A stretch of DNA of 13,531 nt from contig CAYLNH010000200.1 in the NCBI GenBank assembly GCA_964384625.1, positions 1-13,531 on the forward strand, given 5' to 3'. The notes beneath the pieces are model-generated. The model did no database searches, had not been told where the DNA came from, and saw only the letters and a program-made list of their open reading frames with translations. Below, in pieces: positions 1 to 5,342 of this stretch (position 1 is its first letter; every line of letters begins with the position of its first letter). Made by a program: the position numbers and the translations under genes. This DNA is from CAYLNH01 sp964384625. Its GTDB lineage: Bacteria > Verrucomicrobiota > Lentisphaeria > JABSQK01.

Positions 1-48
1 TATCGCATATGCAGCAGCATGACGAGTGTCGCCTATTTGCATGCCGGA

Positions 49-384
49 TTAATATTTCGACGCATAGGAACCGATCAGCGAGCATATACCCATGGCGACA
101 CCGATCCGCACTAAAATCCCCGTATGGACGAAGTTGTTCTTTTTGTGAATGATAATGCCGGAAACGGCGGAGGCCAGAACCTGAACCATCGACAGTCCAG
201 CCACCGTTTTCATTTCCAGACGGTCCAGCCCGAACAACGGCGGCACAGTCAGCATCAGGGGGATCATAATGACGGCTCCACCCAGGCCCAACAGGCCTGA
301 GAGAAACCCCCCGACGAGACTGATGAAGAACAACGCAACGATCATATATATCCAATCTCTCTCATTGAGTTCCGGCCTTGCCAC
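49..384 (-). CDS. TauE/SafE-family membrane transporter, N-terminal half only (truncated, possible pseudogene)
   Basis: The 111-residue product is hydrophobic. Residues 14-50 carry a Gly-rich first membrane segment (GGFLSGLLGLGGAVIMIPLM), typical of the first repeat of TauE/SafE permeases, which export sulfite, sulfonates or related anions. A second membrane stretch lies around residues 63-80 and a third around 90-108. Family members usually have about 250 residues in two similar halves, so the second half is missing. The frame ends at TAA (49-51). Beyond it the same frame gives ordinary residues, and a one-base shift gives Leu-Val-Met-Leu-Leu, so a nonsense change plus a frameshift in an older full gene is possible. 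The start is uncertain: GTG at 384, or ATG at 345 just before the first membrane segment. Family recognition is fairly firm; substrate is unknown and function as it stands is doubtful. Confidence 0.6.
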   Translation of the reverse strand: MARPELNERDWIYMIVALFFISLVGGFLSGLLGLGGAVIMIPLMLTVPPLFGLDRLEMKTVAGLSMVQVLASAVSGIIIHKKNNFVHTGILVRIGVAMGICSLIGSYASKY

Positions 385-489
385 TATGCCTGCCGGAGAG
401 GAAAAGCAAAGCCGCCTTGCCGATCAAAAGCACCAGGGCTTTCGGCTTTCAGCAACGGCGGCGGCTCAGTCCGAAGCAGAGTTTTGAAC

Positions 490-840
490 TCAGTTCAGAT
501 CGTCGTCATCCTCGTCGTCGAGGGCGTCATCCTCGTCGTCGAGGGCGTCATCCTCGTCGTCGAGGGCGTCATCCTCGTCGTCGAACTCGTCGTCATCGAG
601 GTCGTCGAGGTCGTCGTCCTCGTCATCAAGGTCGTCGTCGTCCTCGTCATCGAGGTCGTCGTCGTCCTCGTCATCGAGGTCGTCGTCGTAGTCAAGATCG
701 TCATCGTCGTCGGCGACGGCGGCGTCGAACAGCAGAGATCCGGTCACCAATGCATCACATTCGGGACAGGCGCCGGCGTTCTTCTCGACTTCGTTCATGG
801 AGACTTCGGCTCCGCAATATGGGCAACTGACCACTTCCAT
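490..840 (-). CDS. Zinc-ribbon protein with repetitive Asp/Glu-rich tail
   Basis: The 116-residue protein has two parts. Residues 1-35 hold two CxxC knuckles, Cys6/Cys9 (CPYCG) and Cys25/Cys28 (CPECD), the spacing of a single four-cysteine zinc ribbon. Residues 44-116 are almost purely acidic: 57 of 73 residues are Asp or Glu, interrupted mainly by Leu and Ala, in 7- and 8-residue repeats. No enzyme motif or membrane segment is visible. Acidic tails of this kind often mimic nucleic acid or bind basic proteins, but no partner can be named. A tail this repetitive may vary in length between strains. The ATG at 840 is the natural start because it lies five codons before the first CxxC. The gene follows rho on the same strand, but a spacer of about 650 bp suggests its own promoter. 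That it is a gene is likely; its role is unknown. Confidence 0.8.
   Translation of the reverse strand: MEVVSCPYCGAEVSMNEVEKNAGACPECDALVTGSLLFDAAVADDDDDLDYDDDLDDEDDDDLDDEDDDDLDDEDDDLDDLDDDEFDDEDDALDDEDDALDDEDDALDDEDDDDLN
505..700 (-). repeat. In-frame tandem repeats encoding the acidic tail
   Basis: Three identical 21-bp units (505-525, 526-546, 547-567) and a fourth diverging in its last four bases (568-588) encode the heptad DALDDED. From about 606 to 700 a 24-bp period encodes DDDDLDDE-type octads. Both periods are multiples of three, so gain or loss of a unit keeps the reading frame. The perfect identity of the first three units suggests recent expansion. Confidence 0.85.
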
Positions 841-939
841 TGTTGTCCTCTGCGCTCCACATTGGCCGGCAGTGCTCTGAACCAGCTACAGCGGTTTGTG
901 CATCGCAACCGGCAGGTTGACTGAGTGTGACAGAAAGGC

Positions 940-972
940 AGTATAAATATGAACGTGGTTTGAGGCTGTCAA
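940..972 (-). promoter_or_regulatory. Possible promoter for the zinc-ribbon gene
   Basis: On the minus strand, TTGACA (967-972) is followed by TATACT (940-945). The hexamers match the sigma-70 consensus 6/6 and 5/6, but the 21-bp spacer is longer than normal. A 17-bp spacer would place the weaker TATTTA at the -10 position. The site lies about 100 bp upstream of the ATG at 840. Confidence 0.35.
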
Positions 973-1136
973 GGAGAGGCTCGACTTTTTTCCGGGCCGG
1001 CGCGCCGGTGCTGCGTCCCGGCGCCGACAGAATTCCGGCCGGCACCGGCTTGCCGCAGAAGGCGGCTGAAGGACTCAGGCCGGACCGCAATGACGCTGCC
1101 GCAAGACGGTTTGGAATGTGGCAGGCTTTTCCATAT

Positions 1137-1209
1137 CCCGCCGGAGTTGACGCTCGCTTCGCTCTTTACTGCCCGTCAGGCAGTCCCTCACAGCGGGACT
1201 CCGGCCGGG
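1137..1209 (-). ncRNA. Structured repeat element, copy 1 (GAGCGAAGCGAGCG core)
   Basis: An outer stem pairs CCGGAGT (1141-1147) with ACTCCGG (1198-1204) and can extend by CCCG/CGGG across a one-base bulge. Inside is a perfect hairpin, ACTGCC (1168-1173) and GGCAGT (1179-1184), with a 5-nt loop. Read on the minus strand, the hairpin is followed by GAGCGAAGCGAGCG and then the outer 3' arm. Copy 2 on the plus strand (3533-3623) has the same order of parts with different outer arm sequences that still pair. An alternative hairpin, AGTCCC/GGGACT (1182-1187 with 1195-1200), competes with this fold. Whether it acts as RNA or as a DNA repeat is unknown. Confidence 0.5.
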
Positions 1210-1284
1210 AGCAGACCGCCCTGCCCCACTCAGTTCAGCGTCAATCCAGGCTCCTGCTGCGCTGTCACACTGAAGGACTACGCG

Positions 1285-1314
1285 GATGTCGCACCTCTTC
1301 GTGCTCTGCTTCGT
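1285..1314. repeat. 30-nt hairpin repeat, copy A
   Basis: This unit matches copy B (1362-1391) at 26 of 30 positions. Its centre is a short hairpin with stem GCAC/GTGC and loop CTCTTC. All four differences are transitions, and two of them form one compensating base pair in the stem. No function is recognised. Confidence 0.55.
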
Positions 1315-1361
1315 CAACCGGACGCAGCCACATAGTGTATCGTCCCATAAACCCCAGGCGT

Positions 1362-1391
1362 GATGCCGCGCCTCTTCGCGCTCTGCTCCGT
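1362..1391. repeat. 30-nt hairpin repeat, copy B
   Basis: Second copy of the unit at 1285-1314, starting 77 bp further on in the same orientation. The stem is GCGC/GCGC around the same CTCTTC loop, so the A-T pair of copy A is a G-C pair here. The flanks GATG(C)CGC and CTCTGCT(C)CGT are shared. Confidence 0.55.
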
Positions 1392-1471
1392 TAGTCGCGA
1401 ACCACGATATTCAGATCGCTTTGCCGCAACTGCCTGGCAGAGCAGCGAAGATCCATCGGAATCACCTATTT

Positions 1472-1487
1472 TCCCGGATTTCCGGGA
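1472..1487 (-). terminator. Hairpin just after rho
   Basis: Arms TCCCGGA and TCCGGGA form a 6-7 bp stem 7 bp beyond the rho stop codon. On the minus strand it is followed by AAAATAGG, not a T-run, so it is not a classical intrinsic terminator. It could stabilise the 3' end or act together with Rho. Confidence 0.4.
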
Positions 1488-1494
1488 CGACATA

Positions 1495-2964
1495 CTAGAG
1501 CTTGAGGGACAGCAGGAATTCGACGTTGGTTTCGGTTTCCTTGAGCTTCTTGATCAGCAGTTCCATCGCTTCGGTGGGCTGGACCTCGTTCAGATAACGC
1601 CGCAAAGCCCAGACCTTATTGAGTTCATCGGGGTGCATCAGCAGTTCCTCACGCCGGGTGCCGGACTTGGAGATATTGACGCAGGGGAAGATGCGGCGGT
1701 CAACCAGGTAGCGGTCGAGATGGAGTTCCATGTTGCCCGTCCCTTTGAATTCCTCAAAGATGACGTCATCCATCCGGCTGCCGGTATCGATCAGGGCGGT
1801 GGCGATAATCGTCAGGCTGCCGCCTTCTTCGATGTTCCGGGCGGCGGCGAAGAACCGCCGGGGTTTGTGCAGGGCGTTGGCATCTACACCGCCGGTCAGG
1901 ATACGGCCGGAGTGCGGCTCCACCGTGTTGTAGGCTCGAGCCAGCCGGGTGATGCTGTCCAGCAGAATCACAACGTTCTTGCCGTGCTCAACCAGGCGTT
2001 TTGCTTTTTCATTGACCATCTCCGCCACCTGTACGTGCCGCGACGGCGGCTCGTCAAAGGTGGAACTGATGACCTCGGCATCGACGTTGCGCTGCATGTC
2101 GGTGACCTCTTCTGGCCGTTCATCGATCAGCAGGACGATCAGCACGACGTCGTCGTTGTTCATGGTAATGCTGTTGGCGACCTGCTGGAGGAGCACGGTC
2201 TTGCCGGTGCGCGGCGGTGAGACAATCAAGCCGCGCTGGCCTTTGCCGATCGGGGCGACCAGATCAAGCACGCGCATGGAGATGTTGCTGTGATGGACGT
2301 CCTCTTCCGAATTCTTGCCGCGTTCAAGCATGAAGCGTTCCGTCGGGAACAGCGGCGTCAGGTTCTCGAAAGGGATCTTCTCCTTCTTAAACTCAGGCGG
2401 CTCGTTGTTGATCGCTTCCACCTTGATCATCGCGAAGAAGCGTTCCCGGTCCCGCGGTGGACGGATCTGGCCGGTCACGGTATCGCCCTTGCGCAGCGAG
2501 AATCGCCGAATCTGCGATGGACTCAGGTAGATGTCTTCCGGGCAGGGCAGGTAGCTGTACAGCGGCGACCGCAGAAAGCCGAAGCCGTCAGACAGAATTT
2601 CCAGGGTACCGCCGCCGTACATCAGGCCGGACTTCTCGGCGTTGGCCTTGAGAATCTCGTAGACCAACTGCTGTTTGCTCAGAGCACCGACGGCCTCAAT
2701 TCCGACCTCGTTGGCCATCGTCGTAAGGTCCTGAATGCTCTTTTCGTTGAGCTCGATCAGGTTCAGGCTGGGAGCCGGTGTGTCTTTCGGCATTTTGCTG
2801 TTCCGTCGTTTACCGCGTTTGCCTTTGCGGTTGTTCTTTGACCGTCTCTGGTGGTCCCGGCGCTTTCGGTTGCCGTTCTGGCCACCGCCGTTCTCGTTAT
2901 TCTGCTTCGAATCTTTCGTGTCCTTGGCAGGTTCATCGACGTTGGTTTGTTCTTCGTCCGACAT
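1495..2964 (-). CDS. rho: Transcription termination factor Rho
   Basis: Rho is a hexameric RNA-dependent ATPase/helicase that ends transcription. The 489 residues read in order as follows. Residues 1-62 are an Asn/Gln/Lys/Arg-rich, probably disordered extension. Residues 66-113 match the Rho N-terminal helical domain. Residues 117-190 are the cold-shock-like RNA-binding fold (DGFGFLRS). The RecA-type ATPase follows, with Walker A PPRTGKT at 250-256, LLIDERPEEV at 278-287, Walker B VVILLDSITR at 331-340 and the conserved DTGSRMDDVIFEEFKGTGN segment at 393-411. E. coli Rho has 419 residues; the extra length is mostly the N-terminal extension. The E. coli P-loop is PPKAGKT, so Lys-Ala is replaced by Arg-Thr here. 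AAGGAA lies 5 nt before the ATG and fixes the start. The gene appears monocistronic. Identification is certain. Confidence 0.98.
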   Translation of the reverse strand: MSDEEQTNVDEPAKDTKDSKQNNENGGGQNGNRKRRDHQRRSKNNRKGKRGKRRNSKMPKDTPAPSLNLIELNEKSIQDLTTMANEVGIEAVGALSKQQLVYEILKANAEKSGLMYGGGTLEILSDGFGFLRSPLYSYLPCPEDIYLSPSQIRRFSLRKGDTVTGQIRPPRDRERFFAMIKVEAINNEPPEFKKEKIPFENLTPLFPTERFMLERGKNSEEDVHHSNISMRVLDLVAPIGKGQRGLIVSPPRTGKTVLLQQVANSITMNNDDVVLIVLLIDERPEEVTDMQRNVDAEVISSTFDEPPSRHVQVAEMVNEKAKRLVEHGKNVVILLDSITRLARAYNTVEPHSGRILTGGVDANALHKPRRFFAAARNIEEGGSLTIIATALIDTGSRMDDVIFEEFKGTGNMELHLDRYLVDRRIFPCVNISKSGTRREELLMHPDELNKVWALRRYLNEVQPTEAMELLIKKLKETETNVEFLLSLKL

Positions 2965-3449
2965 TGCAGTTCCTTATGTTGCCAGTGAAGGTGCAGGTTT
3001 TGAATTCGGCCCGCACCCTGGGAACCGGCAGTCAACCGGTTCGCTCTCTGGGTTCCAACCATGCCGTCGAAGACGGCCGCAGGCCCGGAAAAGCGTGTTG
3101 TTCGTCACGCGTAATTCTGATTCTTGGTCCCCGTTGCTTCGGGGTCTCCTCCCATTGCCCGGCTGGTGTGACGATCGCTCCCGGCAAATGACTACGTGGG
3201 AAGGAAGATCGTCAACCGGATATCCGGGCTGCCCAAGTCCCTCCTGCTCCGGATCGCTGTGGGGGCCCGTCCGAGGGCCGGATCCGCAAAACAATAGATC
3301 AAGACGGTAATGGCGGGTTGATCAAGAGTGGGGGGAATTGCAAAACGATGGCTAAACCTGCCGCACTGTCGGCGGCTTGTCAATGGCAAACCGATAAAAA
3401 AAGGCAATGCGTCAGTCCCGGGGAGCGGCTCCCGCGTGCTGCTCTCCTG

Positions 3450-3476
3450 GCTCCAGCAGGCTTGACCTGCTGGAGC
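3450..3476. repeat. Perfect 11-bp hairpin
   Basis: Arms GCTCCAGCAGG and CCTGCTGGAGC surround the loop CTTGA. No T-run follows on either strand, and there is no gene end within 400 bp, so a terminator role is not supported. Confidence 0.6.
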
Positions 3477-3532
3477 ATTGGTCAGCGCCCCGAAGATGTC
3501 CTCACTCCGTGAGCAACGGAACAGATGCAGAC

Positions 3533-3623
3533 TCCGGATGTATCACAAGTATCCCAGGCGACGCAGTCTATGGCTGCCGAAAGGGCAGCAGGGAGCGAAG
3601 CGAGCGCCGACTTGTGCTCCGGA
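3533..3623 (+). ncRNA. Structured repeat element, copy 2 (GAGCGAAGCGAGCG core)
   Basis: CACAAGT (3544-3550) pairs with ACTTGTG (3610-3616), and flanking self-complementary TCCGGA sites (3533-3538, 3618-3623) can extend the stem. The inner hairpin is GCTGCC (3573-3578) with GGCAGC (3584-3589) around a 5-nt loop. It is followed by GAGCGAAGCGAGCG and the outer 3' arm. Against copy 1 (1137-1209, minus), the 30-nt stretch from the hairpin 3' arm into the outer arm matches at 25 positions. The inner stem differs by one compensated pair, and the outer stems differ in sequence but both pair. Function is unknown. Confidence 0.5.
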
Positions 3624-3624
3624 A

Positions 3625-3692
3625 CATGAGCAGGGATCCGTCTTCGCCCCGACCTCTTGAGCGTCGGGGCTTCGCCGGGACACGTGCTCATG
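3625..3692. repeat. 68-bp interrupted inverted repeat
   Basis: Terminal arms CATGAGCA (3625-3632) and TGCTCATG (3685-3692) and apical arms GCCCCGAC (3646-3653) and GTCGGGGC (3663-3670) are perfectly complementary, with a mismatched middle. The repeat begins 2 nt after copy 2 of the structured element, so the two may form one composite unit. It contains no coding capacity. Confidence 0.55.
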
Positions 3693-3791
3693 ATATATCT
3701 GGGGAAGCTGTTTCCGTATAGAGCCCGGCAAACCCGTCGCCGGAACAGGGGGGCTGGGAAGGCGTGCTGTCCGCATCTGTACCCCACCGAC

Positions 3792-3812
3792 CATCACACT
3801 CCGGCAAGGCAA
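3792..3812. repeat. Bulged hairpin
   Basis: CCGGC-A-AGGC pairs with GCCT-GCCGG across a two-base AA loop, giving 9 bp with one bulged A. Nothing resembling a T-run follows. It is one of several GC-rich hairpins in this spacer. Confidence 0.45.
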
Positions 3813-3949
3813 GCCTGCCGGTGGTGGAACGCCGGCAGACGCTACGCCCCGTCACCGACGCGTTACAGAAGAAAGAAGCCCTCATACCCGGCCTCCATTC
3901 CGGGGCCGGCAATCGCCGTTTGGGCAGCAGGTAGATTTCCGCGGACTGC

Positions 3950-3978
3950 TTGACACACTGAGGCAGGCTACATATATT
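3950..3978 (+). promoter_or_regulatory. Near-consensus sigma-70 promoter
   Basis: TTGACA (3950-3955) and TATATT (3973-3978) are separated by exactly 17 bp, matching the sigma-70 hexamers 6/6 and 5/6. Transcription would start near 3985, leaving a leader of about 97 nt before the ATG at 4082. It is the best promoter in the window and implies strong expression of the leader ORF and the secreted protein. Confidence 0.85.
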
Positions 3979-3996
3979 GCGGCTGAGTTAGGACTG

Positions 3997-4089
3997 ATGG
4001 TCTTGGGGAAGCTCGCAGAGACCCGCTTGGAGAACCTCGCAGAGACCCATCTATATTCATTGGCGAAAGGTATAAGCGACAATGATTAA
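3997..4089 (+). CDS. Candidate 30-residue leader peptide with octad repeats
   Basis: Starting at ATG 3997, about 12 nt after the predicted transcription start, this frame encodes 30 residues and stops at TAA (4087-4089). Residues 3-18 are two near-identical octads (LGKLAETR, LENLAETH). A third unit at residues 19-26 keeps Leu-x-x-Leu-Ala, although its codons for these residues differ from those of the other two. The pattern would form an amphipathic helix. The stop overlaps the ATG of the next gene (4082) in another frame, so translation of the two could be coupled, and the next gene's AAAGG lies inside this frame. AGGA stands only 3 nt before the ATG, so initiation may be weak. It resembles no leader peptide I can name. 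It could also be a chance frame over a duplicated leader segment. Confidence 0.4.
   Translation: MVLGKLAETRLENLAETHLYSLAKGISDND
4002..4048 (+). repeat. Tandem direct repeat in the 5' leader
   Basis: Two 23-nt units (4002-4024 and 4026-4048), repeating with a 24-nt period, differ at two positions and share CTCGCAGAGACCC. They lie between the promoter at 3950-3978 and the start codon at 4082, within the candidate leader ORF. Confidence 0.85.
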
Positions 4090-5206
4090 CAACTGGATGG
4101 CGTGTGGACTGCTCGTGATCGGAGCATTTGTGGCCGATTCGGCAATCGCGGAGCCAAAAGACAAGAGTCTCGCAACGTGGAAAAAAGTTCAGGAGGAGGC
4201 CAACGCCAAGGTTGAAAAGGAACTGAAGAAGCAATTCGCCCTTGAGCTGCAGCGAGTCGAAGACCTTGAAAACAAAGTATTCAAGGTCGGCGATGAAGTC
4301 GAGGTGACAATCGTCAAGGGGCGCGTCCGGCGGATCTCCGGTACGTTCGGAGGAATCAAGGAAAAGGGCAAGCTCAAGTACGTGGATATCGGCGGGACCC
4401 AGTACCTGCTGAGCGACATTGACGCGAATAACCGTCCGCTCCTGCTGTTCGGCGCTTACCCGGATCAGCGTGAACCGTTCCTGAAGCAGGAAAGACAACG
4501 CCTGGAAGCCGACATGGCCCGGGTCCGGAAGCAGAAGCAGATGCAGGAATACGCCCGGCGCGGCTATGATGCGGCTTTTTTCAACAACAGCCTGCTGATT
4601 GGCGACCGGTTTTATACCGGTTCCGATCTCGGCGCGGACAAACTCAGGCTCCGCCTGGAGATCAACCTCGACTCGAAGATCCCCTACGCTGTCGTTCGGA
4701 TCCTCAATCCGATCAACAACAATCCAGAGACCCGGCTGCCTACGATTGCGACGGTGGCGCTGAACGATCTGGAAATCGCAACAACCACGACGGAAGCGAA
4801 GAACCCGAAAGACCAGAACTGGACGAGCTACAATTTCTTCGTGGCCAAACGCGATCTGGGGGCCAACCCGATTCAGACGGTCGCCAACCGGATGTCCATC
4901 AACTTCGCCGGACTCGGTGAACTCAAGGCAACGTGGCAGTTCAAATTGAAGCAATCGAAGCGGGCCGTCGTTGCCCGCCGCAAGGGCAACACCCTGCGCC
5001 TGGTGGAATACAGCGCCTATCTGGGGCCGAACTCCCTCGGCAAGACGGATACGCTCGGATTGCTGCAGGTCAAGACCGCCATTCTGCGGGGGCGACGCTA
5101 CCAGCGGGATGCCGCATTCGAGATGAAGAAACTGAACATCGAGTTGCCGGATACCGGCATCGCCAATGATAAGGCGGCCAAAGCCAAAGAGCCGAAGTCC
5201 GAATAG
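4082..5206 (+). CDS. Exported protein of unknown function with coiled coils and a small beta-barrel-like region
   Basis: I do not recognise a family. The 374 residues begin with a hydrophobic segment (8-22) ending in AIA before Glu24, which fits a signal peptide cleaved after Ala23. The n-region lacks Lys or Arg, which is unusual. Residues 25-66 are charged and helical, a probable coiled coil. Residues 66-115 (KVGDEVEVTI, then a Gly-Thr-Phe-Gly turn, then VDIGGTQYLLSDI) look like a small SH3- or Sm-like barrel. Residues 128-162 form a second basic helix. Residues 163-355 are mainly beta-strand, and the tail is Lys/Ala/Glu-rich. No catalytic motif is seen. AAAGG lies 11 nt before the ATG. A near-consensus promoter, a possible leader peptide and a strong 3' hairpin make this a self-contained transcription unit. 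A periplasmic or surface role is inferred only from the signal peptide. Confidence 0.85.
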   Translation: MINNWMACGLLVIGAFVADSAIAEPKDKSLATWKKVQEEANAKVEKELKKQFALELQRVEDLENKVFKVGDEVEVTIVKGRVRRISGTFGGIKEKGKLKYVDIGGTQYLLSDIDANNRPLLLFGAYPDQREPFLKQERQRLEADMARVRKQKQMQEYARRGYDAAFFNNSLLIGDRFYTGSDLGADKLRLRLEINLDSKIPYAVVRILNPINNNPETRLPTIATVALNDLEIATTTTEAKNPKDQNWTSYNFFVAKRDLGANPIQTVANRMSINFAGLGELKATWQFKLKQSKRAVVARRKGNTLRLVEYSAYLGPNSLGKTDTLGLLQVKTAILRGRRYQRDAAFEMKKLNIELPDTGIANDKAAKAKEPKSE

Positions 5207-5231
5207 CCGCCAACCGCAATTTCAGAGCTTG

Positions 5232-5261
5232 CAGCATGCCCGCTTCACTGCGGGCATGTTG
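5232..5261 (+). terminator. 12-bp hairpin after the exported protein gene
   Basis: CAGCATGCCCGC (5232-5243) and GCGGGCATGTTG (5250-5261) form a 12-bp stem with one G-T pair and the loop TTCACT. It lies 25 bp beyond the stop codon. Only CGTTT follows, a weak T-run. It stands between two convergent genes. Confidence 0.65.
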
Positions 5262-5342
5262 CGTTTCCGGGAAAAGCGAACGGATCAGCGGCGGAGGAAG
5301 AAAACCAGGGGGAAGAAGAAATGACGCAAACGCCGACGGAGT

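Larger units (their letters stand above)
841..1494. other. Intergenic spacer between rho and the zinc-ribbon gene
   Basis: This 654-bp spacer has open frames on both strands, but none has a ribosome binding site, a recognisable domain or convincing composition. It holds the possible promoter at 940-972, a structured element at 1137-1209, a repeated hairpin at 1285-1314 and 1362-1391, and the rho 3' hairpin at 1472-1487. A short CTGCC/GGCAG hairpin followed by AGCGAAG near 1429-1450 may be a decayed relative of the 1137-1209 element. Confidence 0.6.
2965..3949. other. Nearly 1-kb intergenic spacer rich in inverted repeats
   Basis: No open frame here shows a domain, a good ribosome binding site or gene-like composition, and no tRNA cloverleaf is visible. 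The rho leader and promoter must lie in the left part, but no clear -35/-10 pair was found. A GCCGTC/GACGGC hairpin sits near 3063-3077. The right part holds a perfect hairpin (3450-3476), structured element copy 2 (3533-3623), a 68-bp interrupted inverted repeat (3625-3692), a bulged hairpin (3792-3812) and CCGGCC/GGCCGG arms (3888-3909). Confidence 0.6.

Noticed and set aside
505..700. Tandem repeats considered as a CRISPR array
   Set aside because: Units are contiguous without unique spacers and encode an in-frame acidic tail.
755..1090. 111-codon minus-strand frame overlapping the zinc-ribbon start
   Set aside because: It overlaps the better-supported CxxC protein and crosses its probable promoter.
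1360..2220. 286-codon open frame on the plus strand
   Set aside because: It lies mostly opposite rho and has no start signal or family resemblance.
3040..3070. GGGTTCCAACC considered as a tRNA T-arm
   Set aside because: The flanking bases do not form a T-stem and no anticodon or acceptor arm is present.
3391..3440. Minus-strand T7 run after a GGGAGC/GCTCCC palindrome, considered as a terminator
   Set aside because: The T-run is about 20 nt from the stem, too far for an intrinsic terminator, and no minus-strand gene ends there.
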